Notes: generated by a model from the letters alone, not told the origin. Positions 38,061 through 47,027 are shown, numbered from the stretch's first letter. The stretch is DNA of 64,000 nucleotides from CBDCVN01 sp965223045 (GCA_965223045.1 CBDCVN010000013.1:1364001-1428000); one strand, 5' to 3'. Numbers and translations: made by a program.

Positions 38061-39109
38061 CTAAAATAGAGGCCACCAATGAAACAACGTGTGCTGGGTA
38101 ATTAAGCTGGTTTTTTCAAGCAAGTATGCACAACGCTTACATAACATCGCTTCCAAATCATCAAGCTTTTCAAAATACTTGTTTGCTAAAGACTCATCTG
38201 TAAGCTCCCATAACCTTTCCGCAGGTTGTAATTCTGGTGAGTAGCTAGGTAAAAATTCTAATTCTATTCCTTCGGGCAATTCTTTTTTACTATGCCATCC
38301 TGCTTGATCTAGCACAACTATTACTCCCTTATCCTTTGATGCTCCTACTGCTTTAGCAAATTCCTTTAGAACTATTGTGTAGACATCTATACCTACTCTT
38401 GGCATTATGCACCAATAGGTTTTACCTGTTTGTGGATACACAAATGCATATAGATACAACCATTCAAAACGATGATGCACTATTGCTATAGGACGTTCTC
38501 CCTTTTTTGCCCATATCCGTTTTAGAATTGGCTTTAGCCCTAAACGATGTTCGTCAAATGCCCATACCTCAACTTCTTTATAGTCCTGCCTCACTTTAGC
38601 TACCCGTTCAGGTAAAGATTTTTTTTGAACAAATCTTGCTCTAAAGAACTTGCTTTTTTATGCCTTGGTCGGGGACGCTGTAAACTAAATCCTAACTTGT
38701 GTAAGTAGTTGTAACAACTCCGCAAACTAATTTCTTTACCTATATTTTCCTTTACCCATCTTGCTACTTTTCGTCCATTCCATCTTCCACCATCAATAGG
38801 TGGATTCTCTAAAGTTTGAGAAAGTAATAATTGTTCCTGCTTGTTAAGTAGTGTTGGAGCTCCAACACTTTCATTACTTTGATTCTTAAGTCCTAGTAAT
38901 CCTTTTGTATTATAACGTGTAATAATATCACGCATACTCCAATCTGAATATGCTGTTATAGCTTGTACATCTTTACGTTCTTGCCCTTCAGCAAGTAACC
39001 ATATAACCTGTGTACGCCTACGTTCGACAGCATCTTTACACTTTTTATAATGATCCCTCAGTTCTACAACTGTGTGTTTTAGTCTTAATTCTTTAAAAAT
39101 TCTTCCCAT
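38061..39109 (-). CDS. IS630-family transposase, two frames joined by frameshift
   Basis: The N-terminal frame (39109-38600, 169 residues) has helix-turn-helix modules (VQAITAYSDWSMRDIITRY). The C-terminal frame (38594-38061) has the DDE core: Asp in WAFDEHRLGL, Asp in VVLDQAGWH and Glu in ELQPAERLWELT. The junction is a run of eight A after TTC; a -1 shift gives FKKKSLPERVAKVRQDY in a continuous reading. Programmed shifting on A-runs is known in IS630. The stop codon (38063-38061) lies in the target DNA, not the element. Confidence 0.85.
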
Positions 39110-39148
39110 ATCAGAGGTACATTATTGCAAATGGTATAATATGGCATC
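38069..39148 (-). mobile_element. IS630-family insertion sequence
   Basis: About 1080 bases. The ends begin GAGGCCA and, read from the right, GATGCCA. The left flank is TA, the usual IS630 target; the right flank reads TG, consistent with a decayed TA. One transposase in two frames is encoded on the minus strand. Confidence 0.8.
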
Positions 39149-39280
39149 TGAAAAAGAAAGACTACTCCAAAAGCAAGACGGCCGACATTATTGGCACGGA
39201 AGTATACAAAAACATGACGGTACGAAATGTTAATACCGTTCGAAAATTAGCAGCTCTAATGAAATAAAATAATTCAAAGT

Positions 39281-39598
39281 GGACCTGCGGGGGCATTTGC
39301 CCGAAAAGGTACGGTTTCAAATTCACAAATAAACTCAAAACCGTACCTTTTCGTTGAAAAATTCCCTAAGAGTAATTAAAAGTATCTCCTAAAAACGTTC
39401 GTTTTTTTGAGCTAAATATACACACTGAAAACGCTTGATATTTTGATACAGATATATCAACTAAAAAGCAGGAAAAGGGGTTTTTAGTAAAACACATAGC
39501 TTTTTGAGAGAACGAAAATTTCTAAGGATGTATTTACCGTTCCAGACAATATTTAAGCTCGAAACCGTACCTTTTGGTTTAAATGCTCCCGCTGGTCC
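39281..39598. mobile_element. Miniature Tn3-derived element B (terminal repeats plus res-like site)
   Basis: 318 bases without a gene. The left end GGACCTGCGGGGGCATTTG and the right end, read inward, GGACCAGCGGGAGCATTTA continue with AAAAGGTACGGTTTC in both. The same end stands at 46181 on the truncated Tn3 copy 3. The interior holds AAAACGTTCGTTTT (39392-39405), then TTTTTTGAG and ATCAACTAAAAAGC, which parallel the res region at 46887-47027 reversed. This is the structure of a TIME (Tn3-derived inverted-repeat miniature element). No target duplication is visible. Confidence 0.75.
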
Positions 39599-40173
39599 TA
39601 ATAAAAGAAATTGGAGAGCAAGAGGTAAAAGACGTGCTGGGAATAGCGAAAGAGCAGGAAAAAATGGGAAAGGAATCAGGCAAAGAAATTAAAAACATGG
39701 GAGGTTTGATTAGCTACCTTATTCAAACCGAGGCATGGAAACCTTTGGCTGAAAAACGAAAAGCCAAGGAGAAAGCCCAGAAAAAAGCTGAGGAAAGAAA
39801 AAAGAAAGCAGCACGCAGTAAAAAGGTTGCTCAATTAGTGGAATCCATCAACGAAACGTACAATAAGGCATGTCTAGATTACAAGCAGGAGCAATGGACA
39901 CAACTTGATGACTGGCAACAAGAGCAAATCAGGCAGGAAATAAAACAAAATGGAAAATCCTTTGCCCTTGAGTTCCTTGATAAACATGGATGGGACGAAG
40001 AAGGCATGTTCTTTATCACTGAGCGGGAAGCAGCTATGAAGCGATTAGACATTCCATTTGAACTACCTGAGCACCTCAGTAGCAAAGAAAGCTATATTAA
40101 ATCTCAAGCCCAATATCAGAATAACGAACTTGAGGTCATACAAGAGGTTATTGCGACTTTGAAGAAACAATAA
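39599..40173 (+). pseudogene. C-terminal fragment of a plasmid replication-initiator-like protein
   Basis: Open from the miniature element border to the stop at 40173, about 190 residues. The segment KEIGEQEVKDVLGIAKEQEK, then GKEIKNMGGLISYLIQTEAW, resembles the conserved C-terminal helix region of plasmid initiator (RepB/Rep_3-like) proteins; a basic coiled coil (KAKEKAQKKAEERKKKAA) follows. The N-terminus is replaced by the miniature element. AT-rich repeats begin at its stop codon, and ParA lies beyond the inserted Tn3, which fits a plasmid origin. The family is inferred from pattern and context. Confidence 0.5.
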
Positions 40174-40231
40174 ATAAAGTCTTATTTATAACTTTATAAG
40201 GGTACTGTGCACATTCGTGTGGAAATAGGCG

Positions 40232-43120
40232 CTAAGGAATTTTCACCTTGTTTCTGTTGAGGGTGTAATCACCGTATAGGATGATATTTTCCCATGAAAC
40301 AGGGCTAATATGGCTGAGTAATTCGATATTGATGTGCTCGGGTAGATCATGATTCTGGATAACCCGATGAATTTCCTTCGCTTGCCAGTAGATAATACAG
40401 GCTATAACGAGTGTTAGGCAGCTACAGGCGTGTTTTTGTTGGACCCATTCCCGACTGTTGAGCCGTCCTCGGTGACCATATCGAATATCCCTTGCCAAGG
40501 CGTGCACTTGCTCGCTTTTGAGTAATCCACGCCGAGCACGCCTGCGTAAATCAGGATCGGACATAAAATCGAGGGTATGTTCAGTGCGGATAATGCGACC
40601 AAGTTCACGGTTTGCACGGTAGAAATGGTTCTTTCCAGTAAAGCCATTCAAGCGCCTGAGTGCTGTTGAAGCAGTGGCATGCCCACATTCGCATGATGCG
40701 TAGAAACGTCCCATTTGATCCCATTCATCAGCAACCCATTTTGGATTTGCGGTGCGACCCTTTTTTTCCAGAAGTACAGCAATTGGACCGTAATCCTTGG
40801 CTGTGTCGATACGAAAGATCGCATATTTGTGTAACCCCTTTATCCGAGGTGAGAAACGCCTACCGTACATAGCAAAAGCAGCAAAATTTGTATCGGTAAA
40901 CCCGTGGGTATCGGTGTAATGCTCCTGAATATCGAGATCGCTTTCGTTGTACAAGAGACCATCCAAAACAAACGGTGCATCACGGTCAGCGCAGTCATGT
41001 GGCAGGCTATAATAGGGAGCATAGTTGTCTGCAACAAAATTATAGAACTCCAAGGCAAAGTCGTTAAATGCATGGCTGTAGCTCTTATATAGTACTTTCC
41101 GACGCAGCGGGAACCGCTGTCCGTCGCTGCTTGAAGTTGTGCCGTCTCCCCAATATTTCGTGATGTCCAGATCACTGATAGCATTTACTACCAAGGCAAG
41201 TGCTGCACGCTGTGTTTCCTCATGCATATGCCAATCGGTAATGTGTTTCATGCGGTGATAGCTAATTCCCTCGGTGATTTGTGACATTGTATAGGGGCCA
41301 GTTTCACTGGCGTGTGCCATAACAGTTGCCAGCACCTCACATACATGTTGTGCTTCTGGTTTTTCTTGGTCGGCAGCGGTCATAAAACAACGAGAGAAGT
41401 GCAAATCGTTGTCAACTTCGATCAACAACTCTGGAAGTTTGATCGTGCGGATATGTTCACCGAGCCATTCCTTGAGAGGGTTCAGGGTCTTATCTGTTCC
41501 TTCATCAAGTTTTTCCGTTGGATCGGAAGATATACGCCACCCTTCTTTGTCCAGTTGGACATAGTGATTATCTGGCAAGCGTTCTAGGAAGCGGTCATAG
41601 ACTCTGTTCAGACGTTCTGTGAAGTAGGCAGGCACATCGTCAGGATTCGCTGGAAGACCTGCACGGGCAAAGAATGCTTCCCGTTTTAAAGCCCACTCAG
41701 CTTCTGGCATAAAGAAGCTATTCAAGCTGGCAAAACGCTTACCGTGAGGAACATGCAGATTGCCGTTCTTGACCTGATCACGCAAGGCAGTCAACAGAGC
41801 ACATTCCCAAGCTGGTTTATGGGGTTTGCCATCTTGGAAGACAAGGGGGCGTAGCTTCTTGGGAATGAAGTCAGTTGGGGCATCTTCTGGCAAAGCATGC
41901 TTTCCTTCATCGTTCATACGGTCCAAGAGAGTGACAGCCTCGATAATATCACTGGAGGTATTGTCTTGGGAGTCGGCCTGAAAGGTGATGTGTTTGATCA
42001 GCGCAGGGGCGAACTGGCGAAGATAACTGTGTCGGGCAATAACCCGCTTGAAGCTGTCGCTGTAATTATTCCCCAATACCTCCTCAAGAGTCTCCATTTC
42101 AGTTTTGAGTGTCTGGGCATCTATGGTAGCAAAAATCACTTCCTGGACATCCTCCTTTTTGACTTTCTCGTTCAAGAGTACATTGAGGATTTTCTTGTAG
42201 TGGCTCAAAGAGGAGCGAATATGCCGTCTACGGGCCTTCATAAAATCATCAATTTCTTTATCCGCTTTGTTGTAAACCTTGTTCATGAGCTTATCGTGCA
42301 TCTGAACTGCCGCATCAAACGTATCCTGATAAAGCTGTGCCAAGAAGCAGGCAAGCACTGCATAGCGCCGTTCTTCTTTCAGTCGTTTGAGTCGGTAGAG
42401 GGTGGACTGCTGAACATATCGGGCCAACGACCTCTGGAAATTGTTATTGACCCAACTCATATTGATGTTGAGAACACCCGTCTCTTTGATCTGATCCAAG
42501 GTTTGCGTCAGCCTAAGAAATGATGCAGGAGAAGGGTTCCCGGGCGGTTGCTTGAGGTAATGAATGGGTGAATAGGTAGATTCATCCGTTTCTAACATAG
42601 TATCAAGGCAATCACGTCCTACCTTGGAAATACCTCCTGCCAATTTGCTGTAAATAGAATTTCGTGCTGCCTCACGTTGTGTTTGGATAAGGCGGTTCAT
42701 CGTATACAGCGATGGTTCCAGAATGCTGTGTGTTCGAAGAAACTCACTCAGGCGCATCTTCAGGGCTACCGTTTGCTCAAGCTGGTAGGCTTCTTTGAAT
42801 AGAAAAGCTTCTACCTCATCGGTAACCGCACTGAAGAGGCGTAAGCCAAGATAATCACGAATGGCCTCTTGGTGCTCGGAAACAGTTTTTTGTCTTTCAC
42901 CGTAATGCCAAGAATCTGGGAGGTCTGTGTTCAGTTGAGCTGAAGCGAATGCAAGGATATTTGCCTCAATCTCCAGTGGTTGTTGAGCGGGAAATCGGTT
43001 GAGAATCCGTACAAAGGCAAGTTGGTAAGCAAAGCCAAGGCGGTTGTGCTCACCTCGGCATTGCCGAATGCATTCAATATCATTGGTAGAAAAGGGTGTT
43101 TGTGGAGTGTTCTGATGCAT
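40232..43120 (-). CDS. tnpA: Tn3-family transposase
   Basis: 962 residues. The same DDE landmarks as copy 1 are present (YWGDGTTSSSDGQRFP, HGFTDTNFAAFAMYGRRFSP, RELGRIIRTEHTLDFM). From about residue 240 to the end it is nearly identical to copy 1, while the N-terminal hundred residues are mosaic (MHQNTPQTPFSTNDIECIR). This suggests recombination between related elements. Intact frame. Confidence 0.95.
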   Translation of the reverse strand: MHQNTPQTPFSTNDIECIRQCRGEHNRLGFAYQLAFVRILNRFPAQQPLEIEANILAFASAQLNTDLPDSWHYGERQKTVSEHQEAIRDYLGLRLFSAVTDEVEAFLFKEAYQLEQTVALKMRLSEFLRTHSILEPSLYTMNRLIQTQREAARNSIYSKLAGGISKVGRDCLDTMLETDESTYSPIHYLKQPPGNPSPASFLRLTQTLDQIKETGVLNINMSWVNNNFQRSLARYVQQSTLYRLKRLKEERRYAVLACFLAQLYQDTFDAAVQMHDKLMNKVYNKADKEIDDFMKARRRHIRSSLSHYKKILNVLLNEKVKKEDVQEVIFATIDAQTLKTEMETLEEVLGNNYSDSFKRVIARHSYLRQFAPALIKHITFQADSQDNTSSDIIEAVTLLDRMNDEGKHALPEDAPTDFIPKKLRPLVFQDGKPHKPAWECALLTALRDQVKNGNLHVPHGKRFASLNSFFMPEAEWALKREAFFARAGLPANPDDVPAYFTERLNRVYDRFLERLPDNHYVQLDKEGWRISSDPTEKLDEGTDKTLNPLKEWLGEHIRTIKLPELLIEVDNDLHFSRCFMTAADQEKPEAQHVCEVLATVMAHASETGPYTMSQITEGISYHRMKHITDWHMHEETQRAALALVVNAISDLDITKYWGDGTTSSSDGQRFPLRRKVLYKSYSHAFNDFALEFYNFVADNYAPYYSLPHDCADRDAPFVLDGLLYNESDLDIQEHYTDTHGFTDTNFAAFAMYGRRFSPRIKGLHKYAIFRIDTAKDYGPIAVLLEKKGRTANPKWVADEWDQMGRFYASCECGHATASTALRRLNGFTGKNHFYRANRELGRIIRTEHTLDFMSDPDLRRRARRGLLKSEQVHALARDIRYGHRGRLNSREWVQQKHACSCLTLVIACIIYWQAKEIHRVIQNHDLPEHINIELLSHISPVSWENIILYGDYTLNRNKVKIP

Positions 43121-43333
43121 AAATGAAGAAAATGATGGTTAGTGAAAACACGTTTCTACCCTGAAGCATGTTACCCCATAGGCTCACATGACTTCTAAAA
43201 AATACGCAATTCTTTCACAAACCTGTTGCAAAATTCAAGAGAAAAGTAATAGGTTTGTGAAAGTCACAAATGCCTTTGTTCCAATGAAGGGGATTTATTT
43301 TCATAAACGCACGTTTTTGAAAGGATGGATAGT
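43121..43333. promoter_or_regulatory. res-type site of Tn3 copy 2
   Basis: Inverted arms TTTCACAAACCT (43211-43222) and AGGTTTGTGAAAG (43250-43262) face each other across about 27 bases, and AAACGCACGTTTTTG lies at 43303. The sequence is unrelated to the res region of copy 1, in keeping with its different resolvase. Confidence 0.55.
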
Positions 43334-43915
43334 ATGTTTCTTGGTTACGGACGGATATCAAAAGGAGAGGATCAAAATGATGCACTCCAAGTAGAGGCAC
43401 TGGAACGTGCTGGGTGCACACGCATTTTCTCAGAAACTGCTTCAGGTAGACGATGGGATCGGCCTGAACTACACCGTATGCTCGATCAACTGAGACCAGA
43501 TGACATTGTTGTTGTCTGGAAGTTGGATCGTTTGTCTCGCTCTTTGAAAGACCTTCTGCTCATTATGGAAAAAATAGACGCAGCAGGCGCAGGATTCCGT
43601 AGCCTGACGGAATCTATTGATACCACGACACCGGGCGGACGTATGATGATGCAAATGGTCGGGACCTTTGCTGAATTCGAGCGAGCCATCATTCGGGAGC
43701 GTACTAGGGCTGGTTTGGAAAGTGCACGAGCGAGAGGGCGCAAAGGCGGGAGAAAACCCGTCCTAAACAAAGATCAGAAAGCCGATATTGCTGACAATGT
43801 GATTGCAGGACGCAAAAGTGGTGCAGATATGGCTCGTCTCTACAAGGTCAGTCAGGCTACCATCACACGCACAGTGGCGGAAGCTCGATTGAAACAGGAA
43901 GAACCCTCTGTTTGA
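43334..43915 (+). CDS. tnpR: Tn3-family resolvase (serine recombinase)
   Basis: About 193 residues. The catalytic serine is in FLGYGRISKGED; WKLDRLSRSLKDLL, IDTTTPGGRMMMQMVGTFAE, IIRERTRAGLESARARGRKG and a C-terminal HTH (ADMARLYKVSQATITRTV) follow. ATG at 43334 is preferred to 43325 because GAAAGG lies only 3 bases before the latter but 12 before the former. It differs strongly from the resolvase of copy 1. Confidence 0.92.
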   Translation: MFLGYGRISKGEDQNDALQVEALERAGCTRIFSETASGRRWDRPELHRMLDQLRPDDIVVVWKLDRLSRSLKDLLLIMEKIDAAGAGFRSLTESIDTTTPGGRMMMQMVGTFAEFERAIIRERTRAGLESARARGRKGGRKPVLNKDQKADIADNVIAGRKSGADMARLYKVSQATITRTVAEARLKQEEPSV

Positions 43916-43982
43916 AATTCCTTAGCGCCTATTTCCACACGAATGTGCACAGTACCCTTTATACAAGTATAACTTTATGACT

Positions 43983-44384
43983 TTATCTGTTGCCTTTTCG
44001 TGGATCGTGAGGGCTTCCTTCAATCTCTACTTTTTTTCTTAGGCGTGTAAGTACACTTTGTTGTAAATCTTTGTCTTCCTCTAACATTTCCAAAGCCACC
44101 TGAAAAACAGCACTCTTACTAATGGCTCCCGTGCCTATCTCACTGTGCCTAAATTCTTTTTTCCCTGCTGTGACAAAACCATCCAAAAAATCTTGATGTT
44201 TCTCATAAAGACTAAAGGTAACTGTCTGTGGTTTCGCTCTTTTTCTGCTAGGCTGAGTTTGATTACTCTTTTCTTTTCTATCTTCTTGTGGTTGTGGAGT
44301 TTCCTGTGATTGCGAAGGCTCGAAAAAGGTATCAACACCCTTCCCCTTACTGGCAATATCTTTCAAGCTTGCTCTCTTTTTCAT
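43983..44384 (-). CDS. Small partition partner (ParG/ParB-like), ribbon-helix-helix type
   Basis: 133 residues. A disordered, charged N-terminal half (SQSQETPQPQEDRKEKSNQ) precedes a folded end: QTVTFSLYEKHQDFLDGFVT, then SKSAVFQVALEML. This matches the layout of ParG-like centromere-binding proteins. ATG overlaps the ParA stop (ATGA), so both are co-translated. It probably binds the AT-rich repeats near the locus and contacts ParA. Confidence 0.6.
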   Translation of the reverse strand: MKKRASLKDIASKGKGVDTFFEPSQSQETPQPQEDRKEKSNQTQPSRKRAKPQTVTFSLYEKHQDFLDGFVTAGKKEFRHSEIGTGAISKSAVFQVALEMLEEDKDLQQSVLTRLRKKVEIEGSPHDPRKGNR

Positions 44385-45163
44385 TTCCCCTGCCCCTTGA
44401 TAATTTTTGCCACTTTTTTAGCAAGGCTTTTATAGGCTTTTGCACCATCTGATTGCTCAGCATATTCCACTATAGAAAGTCCTGCTATCGGTGCTTCTGC
44501 AAAGCGCACAGAACGATTTACAGGTTTAAAGATATCTATGTTTTCATAGCGTTCTTCTAAGAGTTCTATGACTTCATTAGAGTGCAAGGTGCGACTATCG
44601 TGCATGGTGGGCAAAATGCCAATGGTCTGCAAGTTTGGGTTTAATTTTGCTCGTACCTTAGCAATTGTTCTATCTAATAATTGCAACCCCCGCATTGCCA
44701 AGTACTCGCAGTTGACAGGAATAATTACTCCATCTGAAGCAGTTAAAGCATTGACTGTTAGCAAGCCAAGAGAAGGAGGACTGTCTATTAAAATGACATC
44801 ATATTGATCCCCTATTCCTTCCAAAACATCCGAGAGAACGCTCTCGCGCCCCATTTCATTAATCAACTCCATCTCTGCTGCTGATAGATCAATATTTGCA
44901 GGGACTAGACTTAGATTTTCCCTCAGCTCTTTGATGGGCAATGGCTCTTTGCTAACTACAGCATTATAAATTGTTTGCTTGAGGTCATCTGGTTCAATTC
45001 CTGCTGAAATAGTCAGAGAGGATTGAGGGTCAAAATCCACCATTAGGACATTAAATCCCAAACCAGATAATCCTACAGCAAGGGCATAGGTTGAGGTGGT
45101 TTTTCCCACTCCTCCTTTTTGGTTTGTGAAGGTGATTCTATATGCTTCCACAATAGTTACCAA
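44381..45163 (-). CDS. parA: ParA-type partition ATPase
   Basis: About 256-260 residues. The deviant Walker A motif NQKGGVGKTTSTYALA, the switch region VDFDPQSSLT, and IDSPPSLGLLTVNAL mark the ParA/Soj family. It drives plasmid or chromosome segregation by ATP-dependent DNA gliding. The start may be GTG near 45151 or TTG at 45163; AAAAGGAA precedes both. The upstream 300 bases hold direct repeats that probably serve as operator and centromere. Together with the downstream small gene this is a type I partition operon. Confidence 0.9.
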   Translation of the reverse strand: MVTIVEAYRITFTNQKGGVGKTTSTYALAVGLSGLGFNVLMVDFDPQSSLTISAGIEPDDLKQTIYNAVVSKEPLPIKELRENLSLVPANIDLSAAEMELINEMGRESVLSDVLEGIGDQYDVILIDSPPSLGLLTVNALTASDGVIIPVNCEYLAMRGLQLLDRTIAKVRAKLNPNLQTIGILPTMHDSRTLHSNEVIELLEERYENIDIFKPVNRSVRFAEAPIAGLSIVEYAEQSDGAKAYKSLAKKVAKIIKGQGK

Positions 45164-45188
45164 TTCCTTTTCTATAAATTATTTAAAT

Positions 45189-45389
45189 AAAGTCTTATTG
45201 AAATAAGGTCTTATTTATATAAAGTCCTAATTATATAAAGTCTTATTTATCACTTTATAACATTATCACTTTAATTATTAAAGCATACAAAAAACAAAGA
45301 CTCAATGGCTTTCTGAAAAAAATAAAGTTGTGAAGTCTTATTTATATGAAGTCCTAATTATATAAAGTCTTATTTATCACTTTATATAA
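45189..45389. repeat. AT-rich direct-repeat array (iteron or centromere-like)
   Basis: The core AAAGTCTTATTTAT recurs with the variant AAGTCCTAATTAT. A block of about 57 bases (45204-45260) is repeated almost exactly at 45332-45389, each ending TTATTTATCACTTTATA. A related unit lies at 40173-40198 on the other side of the partition genes and was hit by Tn3 copy 2. Such arrays bind initiator or ParB/ParG proteins. Which role applies here is open. Confidence 0.7.
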
Positions 45390-45460
45390 TTGAGAGTAAA
45401 AGGGGCAAGCTTTGATGCCTTTCCCTGTAAGAATTACTGGCTGAATATTTGATGTTTACC

Positions 45461-46180
45461 TTATGCTACCTTCTTCTTGCTCTCTTGTATAAACTCAGAC
45501 AGGTCAGGAATTTTAGCAGGGTAGACTCTTCCTTTTACATCAACCAAACAAGAGTAGGAGACACTATCAAAGAATGCTCGAAGTGATTCTCTTTCAGCTT
45601 TATTTTTAATGAGTGAGAGGGCTTGGTAAGCAGTTGACCCAAGATAAAGCACCGTGAAGGCACGTCTTAAACCACCTTCTCCCGCAATTTTCCAAGCATT
45701 GACTTCAAACTCCTGAGCAACAGCAAAGACCTTCATGCGGTATTTTCGGCCTCGCCTTAGAAGTTTCCGCAACCAGAGTAAGCCTATATCTTGTGGGGTT
45801 TCTTCTGCATCTATCATCTCTGCCAACTCCGCTGCGGTGCTGGGATATTCCTCTATCACCCGTACTATCTCGCCACCGCAATCATAGCCCTCTCCATGCA
45901 GAACAGTTCGGTGTTGTAATGTGCCCAGATCATCTGCCATGCCTTGTGCAATGGCGATGTAATCACCTTTTCGTCCAATGACATTCATATCTCCCCAATC
46001 TTCTGGGGCGGCATCACTGTCATAAACTCGAACATCTGCATCACTAAAATAGGAATGAATCAGATATTTGGTTAGCAAGGACTTACCTGAACCACTTTCT
46101 CCAACAACGGCTGTATGATTTTCCTTGCTGATGGTTTCCAATGGGTAAAACTCTAAATCCTTGGCAATGCCGTCCTTATA
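45461..46180 (-). pseudogene. Conjugation/DNA-translocation-type ATPase, N-terminus removed by Tn3
   Basis: The reading frame is open up to the Tn3 border at 46180, so the start is missing. VVGESGSGKSLLTKYLIHSY is Walker A; the end has KVFAVAQEFEVNAWKIAGEG and the arginine-rich LLWLRKLLRRGRKYRMK. The pattern fits the TraD/FtsK-HerA-like ATP-binding fold carried by plasmids. It lies upstream of ParA on the same strand. The exact family is uncertain. Confidence 0.55.
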
Positions 46181-46247
46181 GGACCAGCGGGAGCATTTGA
46201 ACGAAAACCTACGGTTTCGAACTTAAATATTGTCTAGAACGATAAAT

Positions 46248-46886
46248 TCACCCTTGGGAATCTTTAGGGGCTTTTATTCCATGTTTGTTGAGCCATTTGT
46301 GTAGGTTTGCATAGCTAGAGTTGTAGCGATTGGCAATGAAACGTTTGGTGCTTCCATTGGCAAGCAGGGCTTCAATCTCTGGCCTGAATGGATCAAGTTT
46401 ACTTTTCCCAATACCCTTTGGTCTGCCAAGCTTTGCACCAGCAGCTTTCTTAGCTCTGAGGGCTTCCTTTGTACGTTGGGAAATAAGGTCACGTTCAATT
46501 TCAGATGCTATTGAAAATGCCATTGCAACGACTTTGCTTTGGATCGAGTTCTCAAGTTGCCAATTACCTTTAACAGCATATATGTTTATGCCTTTGTCTG
46601 TAACAATAGAAAGTATTTCCATACATTCAAGCATGCTTCTGCCTAAGCGGGATAATTCACTAAGAATAATGCTGTCTCCTTTTGAAAGGTCATTAAGTAT
46701 TTGAGCAATAGAACGCTTACGCCAAGATACTTTGCCAGAAACTACTTCCTCTATAAATTCCACATGACCTAGCTTTTTGTCATTAGCAAGCTTCAAAATA
46801 TCAAGTTTGTTTTTTTCATTATCTTGATACTGGGTAGAGACACGTAGATAACCAATATTTTTCTGTGTGTGGTTTTGAGTGACCAT
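46248..46886 (-). CDS. tnpR: Serine recombinase (resolvase) of Tn3 copy 3
   Basis: 212 residues. IGYLRVSTQYQDNEKN carries the catalytic serine; LSELSRLGRSMLECMEIL and IASEIERDLISQRTKEAL are the conserved arginine and E-helix regions; the C-terminal HTH is GSTKRFIANRYNSSYANLHKWL. It is intact and could still act on the res site and on the miniature element at 39281. Confidence 0.88.
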   Translation of the reverse strand: MVTQNHTQKNIGYLRVSTQYQDNEKNKLDILKLANDKKLGHVEFIEEVVSGKVSWRKRSIAQILNDLSKGDSIILSELSRLGRSMLECMEILSIVTDKGINIYAVKGNWQLENSIQSKVVAMAFSIASEIERDLISQRTKEALRAKKAAGAKLGRPKGIGKSKLDPFRPEIEALLANGSTKRFIANRYNSSYANLHKWLNKHGIKAPKDSQG

Positions 46887-47027
46887 AATGCTATTTTCCT
46901 AAAAACCTGTTTGATCACTTTTTAGTTGACAGATTCTTATCAGAATATCAATGGTTTTCTAGCTATATATTTGACTCAAAAAAACGTTCGTTTTCTTGAG
47001 TCACTGTAAGGAGTATCAAACAAGACC
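46887..47027. promoter_or_regulatory. res-type site of Tn3 copy 3
   Basis: The intergenic DNA between divergent tnpR and tnpA contains AAAACGTTCGTTTT (46981-46994) followed by CTTGAG, and TTTTTAGTTGACAG farther left. Reversed, it aligns with the interior of the miniature element at 39361-39480, including the TCAACTAAAAAG word. Confidence 0.65.

Larger units (their letters stand above)
37712..39267 (+). pseudogene. DUF1697 protein, 5'-truncated, frameshifted and split by IS630
   Basis: Fragments in order: YSNTATYINSGNVIF (frame lost at a run of nine A at 37771-37779), then KTPEITKEIEQAIKETF through LLYVDGAIIPIAISHLFYTKI ending at 38068, then KKKDYSKSKTADIIG and VYKNMTVRNVNTVRKLAAL ending at 39267. 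These match the middle and end of DUF1697 in sequence order. Removing 38069-39150 joins the last two parts in frame. The usual 40 N-terminal residues (LLRGINVGG) are absent. Function of the family is unknown. Confidence 0.75.
40199..43958 (-). mobile_element. Tn3-family transposon, complete copy 2
   Basis: 3760 bases with TTATA target duplications at 40194-40198 and 43959-43963. The inverted ends begin AGGGTACTGTGCACATTCGT, as in copy 1, but diverge inside (GGAAATAGGCGC here, GTAAATGTACGC in copy 1). tnpA is on the minus and tnpR on the plus strand, divergent. It landed in AT-rich plasmid-type repeats between the initiator fragment and the partition genes. Confidence 0.95.

Noticed and set aside
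41897..42523. A 208-residue frame antisense to the Tn3 transposase
   Set aside because: A mirror frame of tnpA; a similar antisense frame occurs at the same place in copy 1, as expected from codon usage.
45189..45389. CRISPR array
   Set aside because: The repeats are AT-rich, irregularly spaced and without distinct spacers; they fit iteron or centromere repeats better. No other CRISPR-like array or cas gene is visible.
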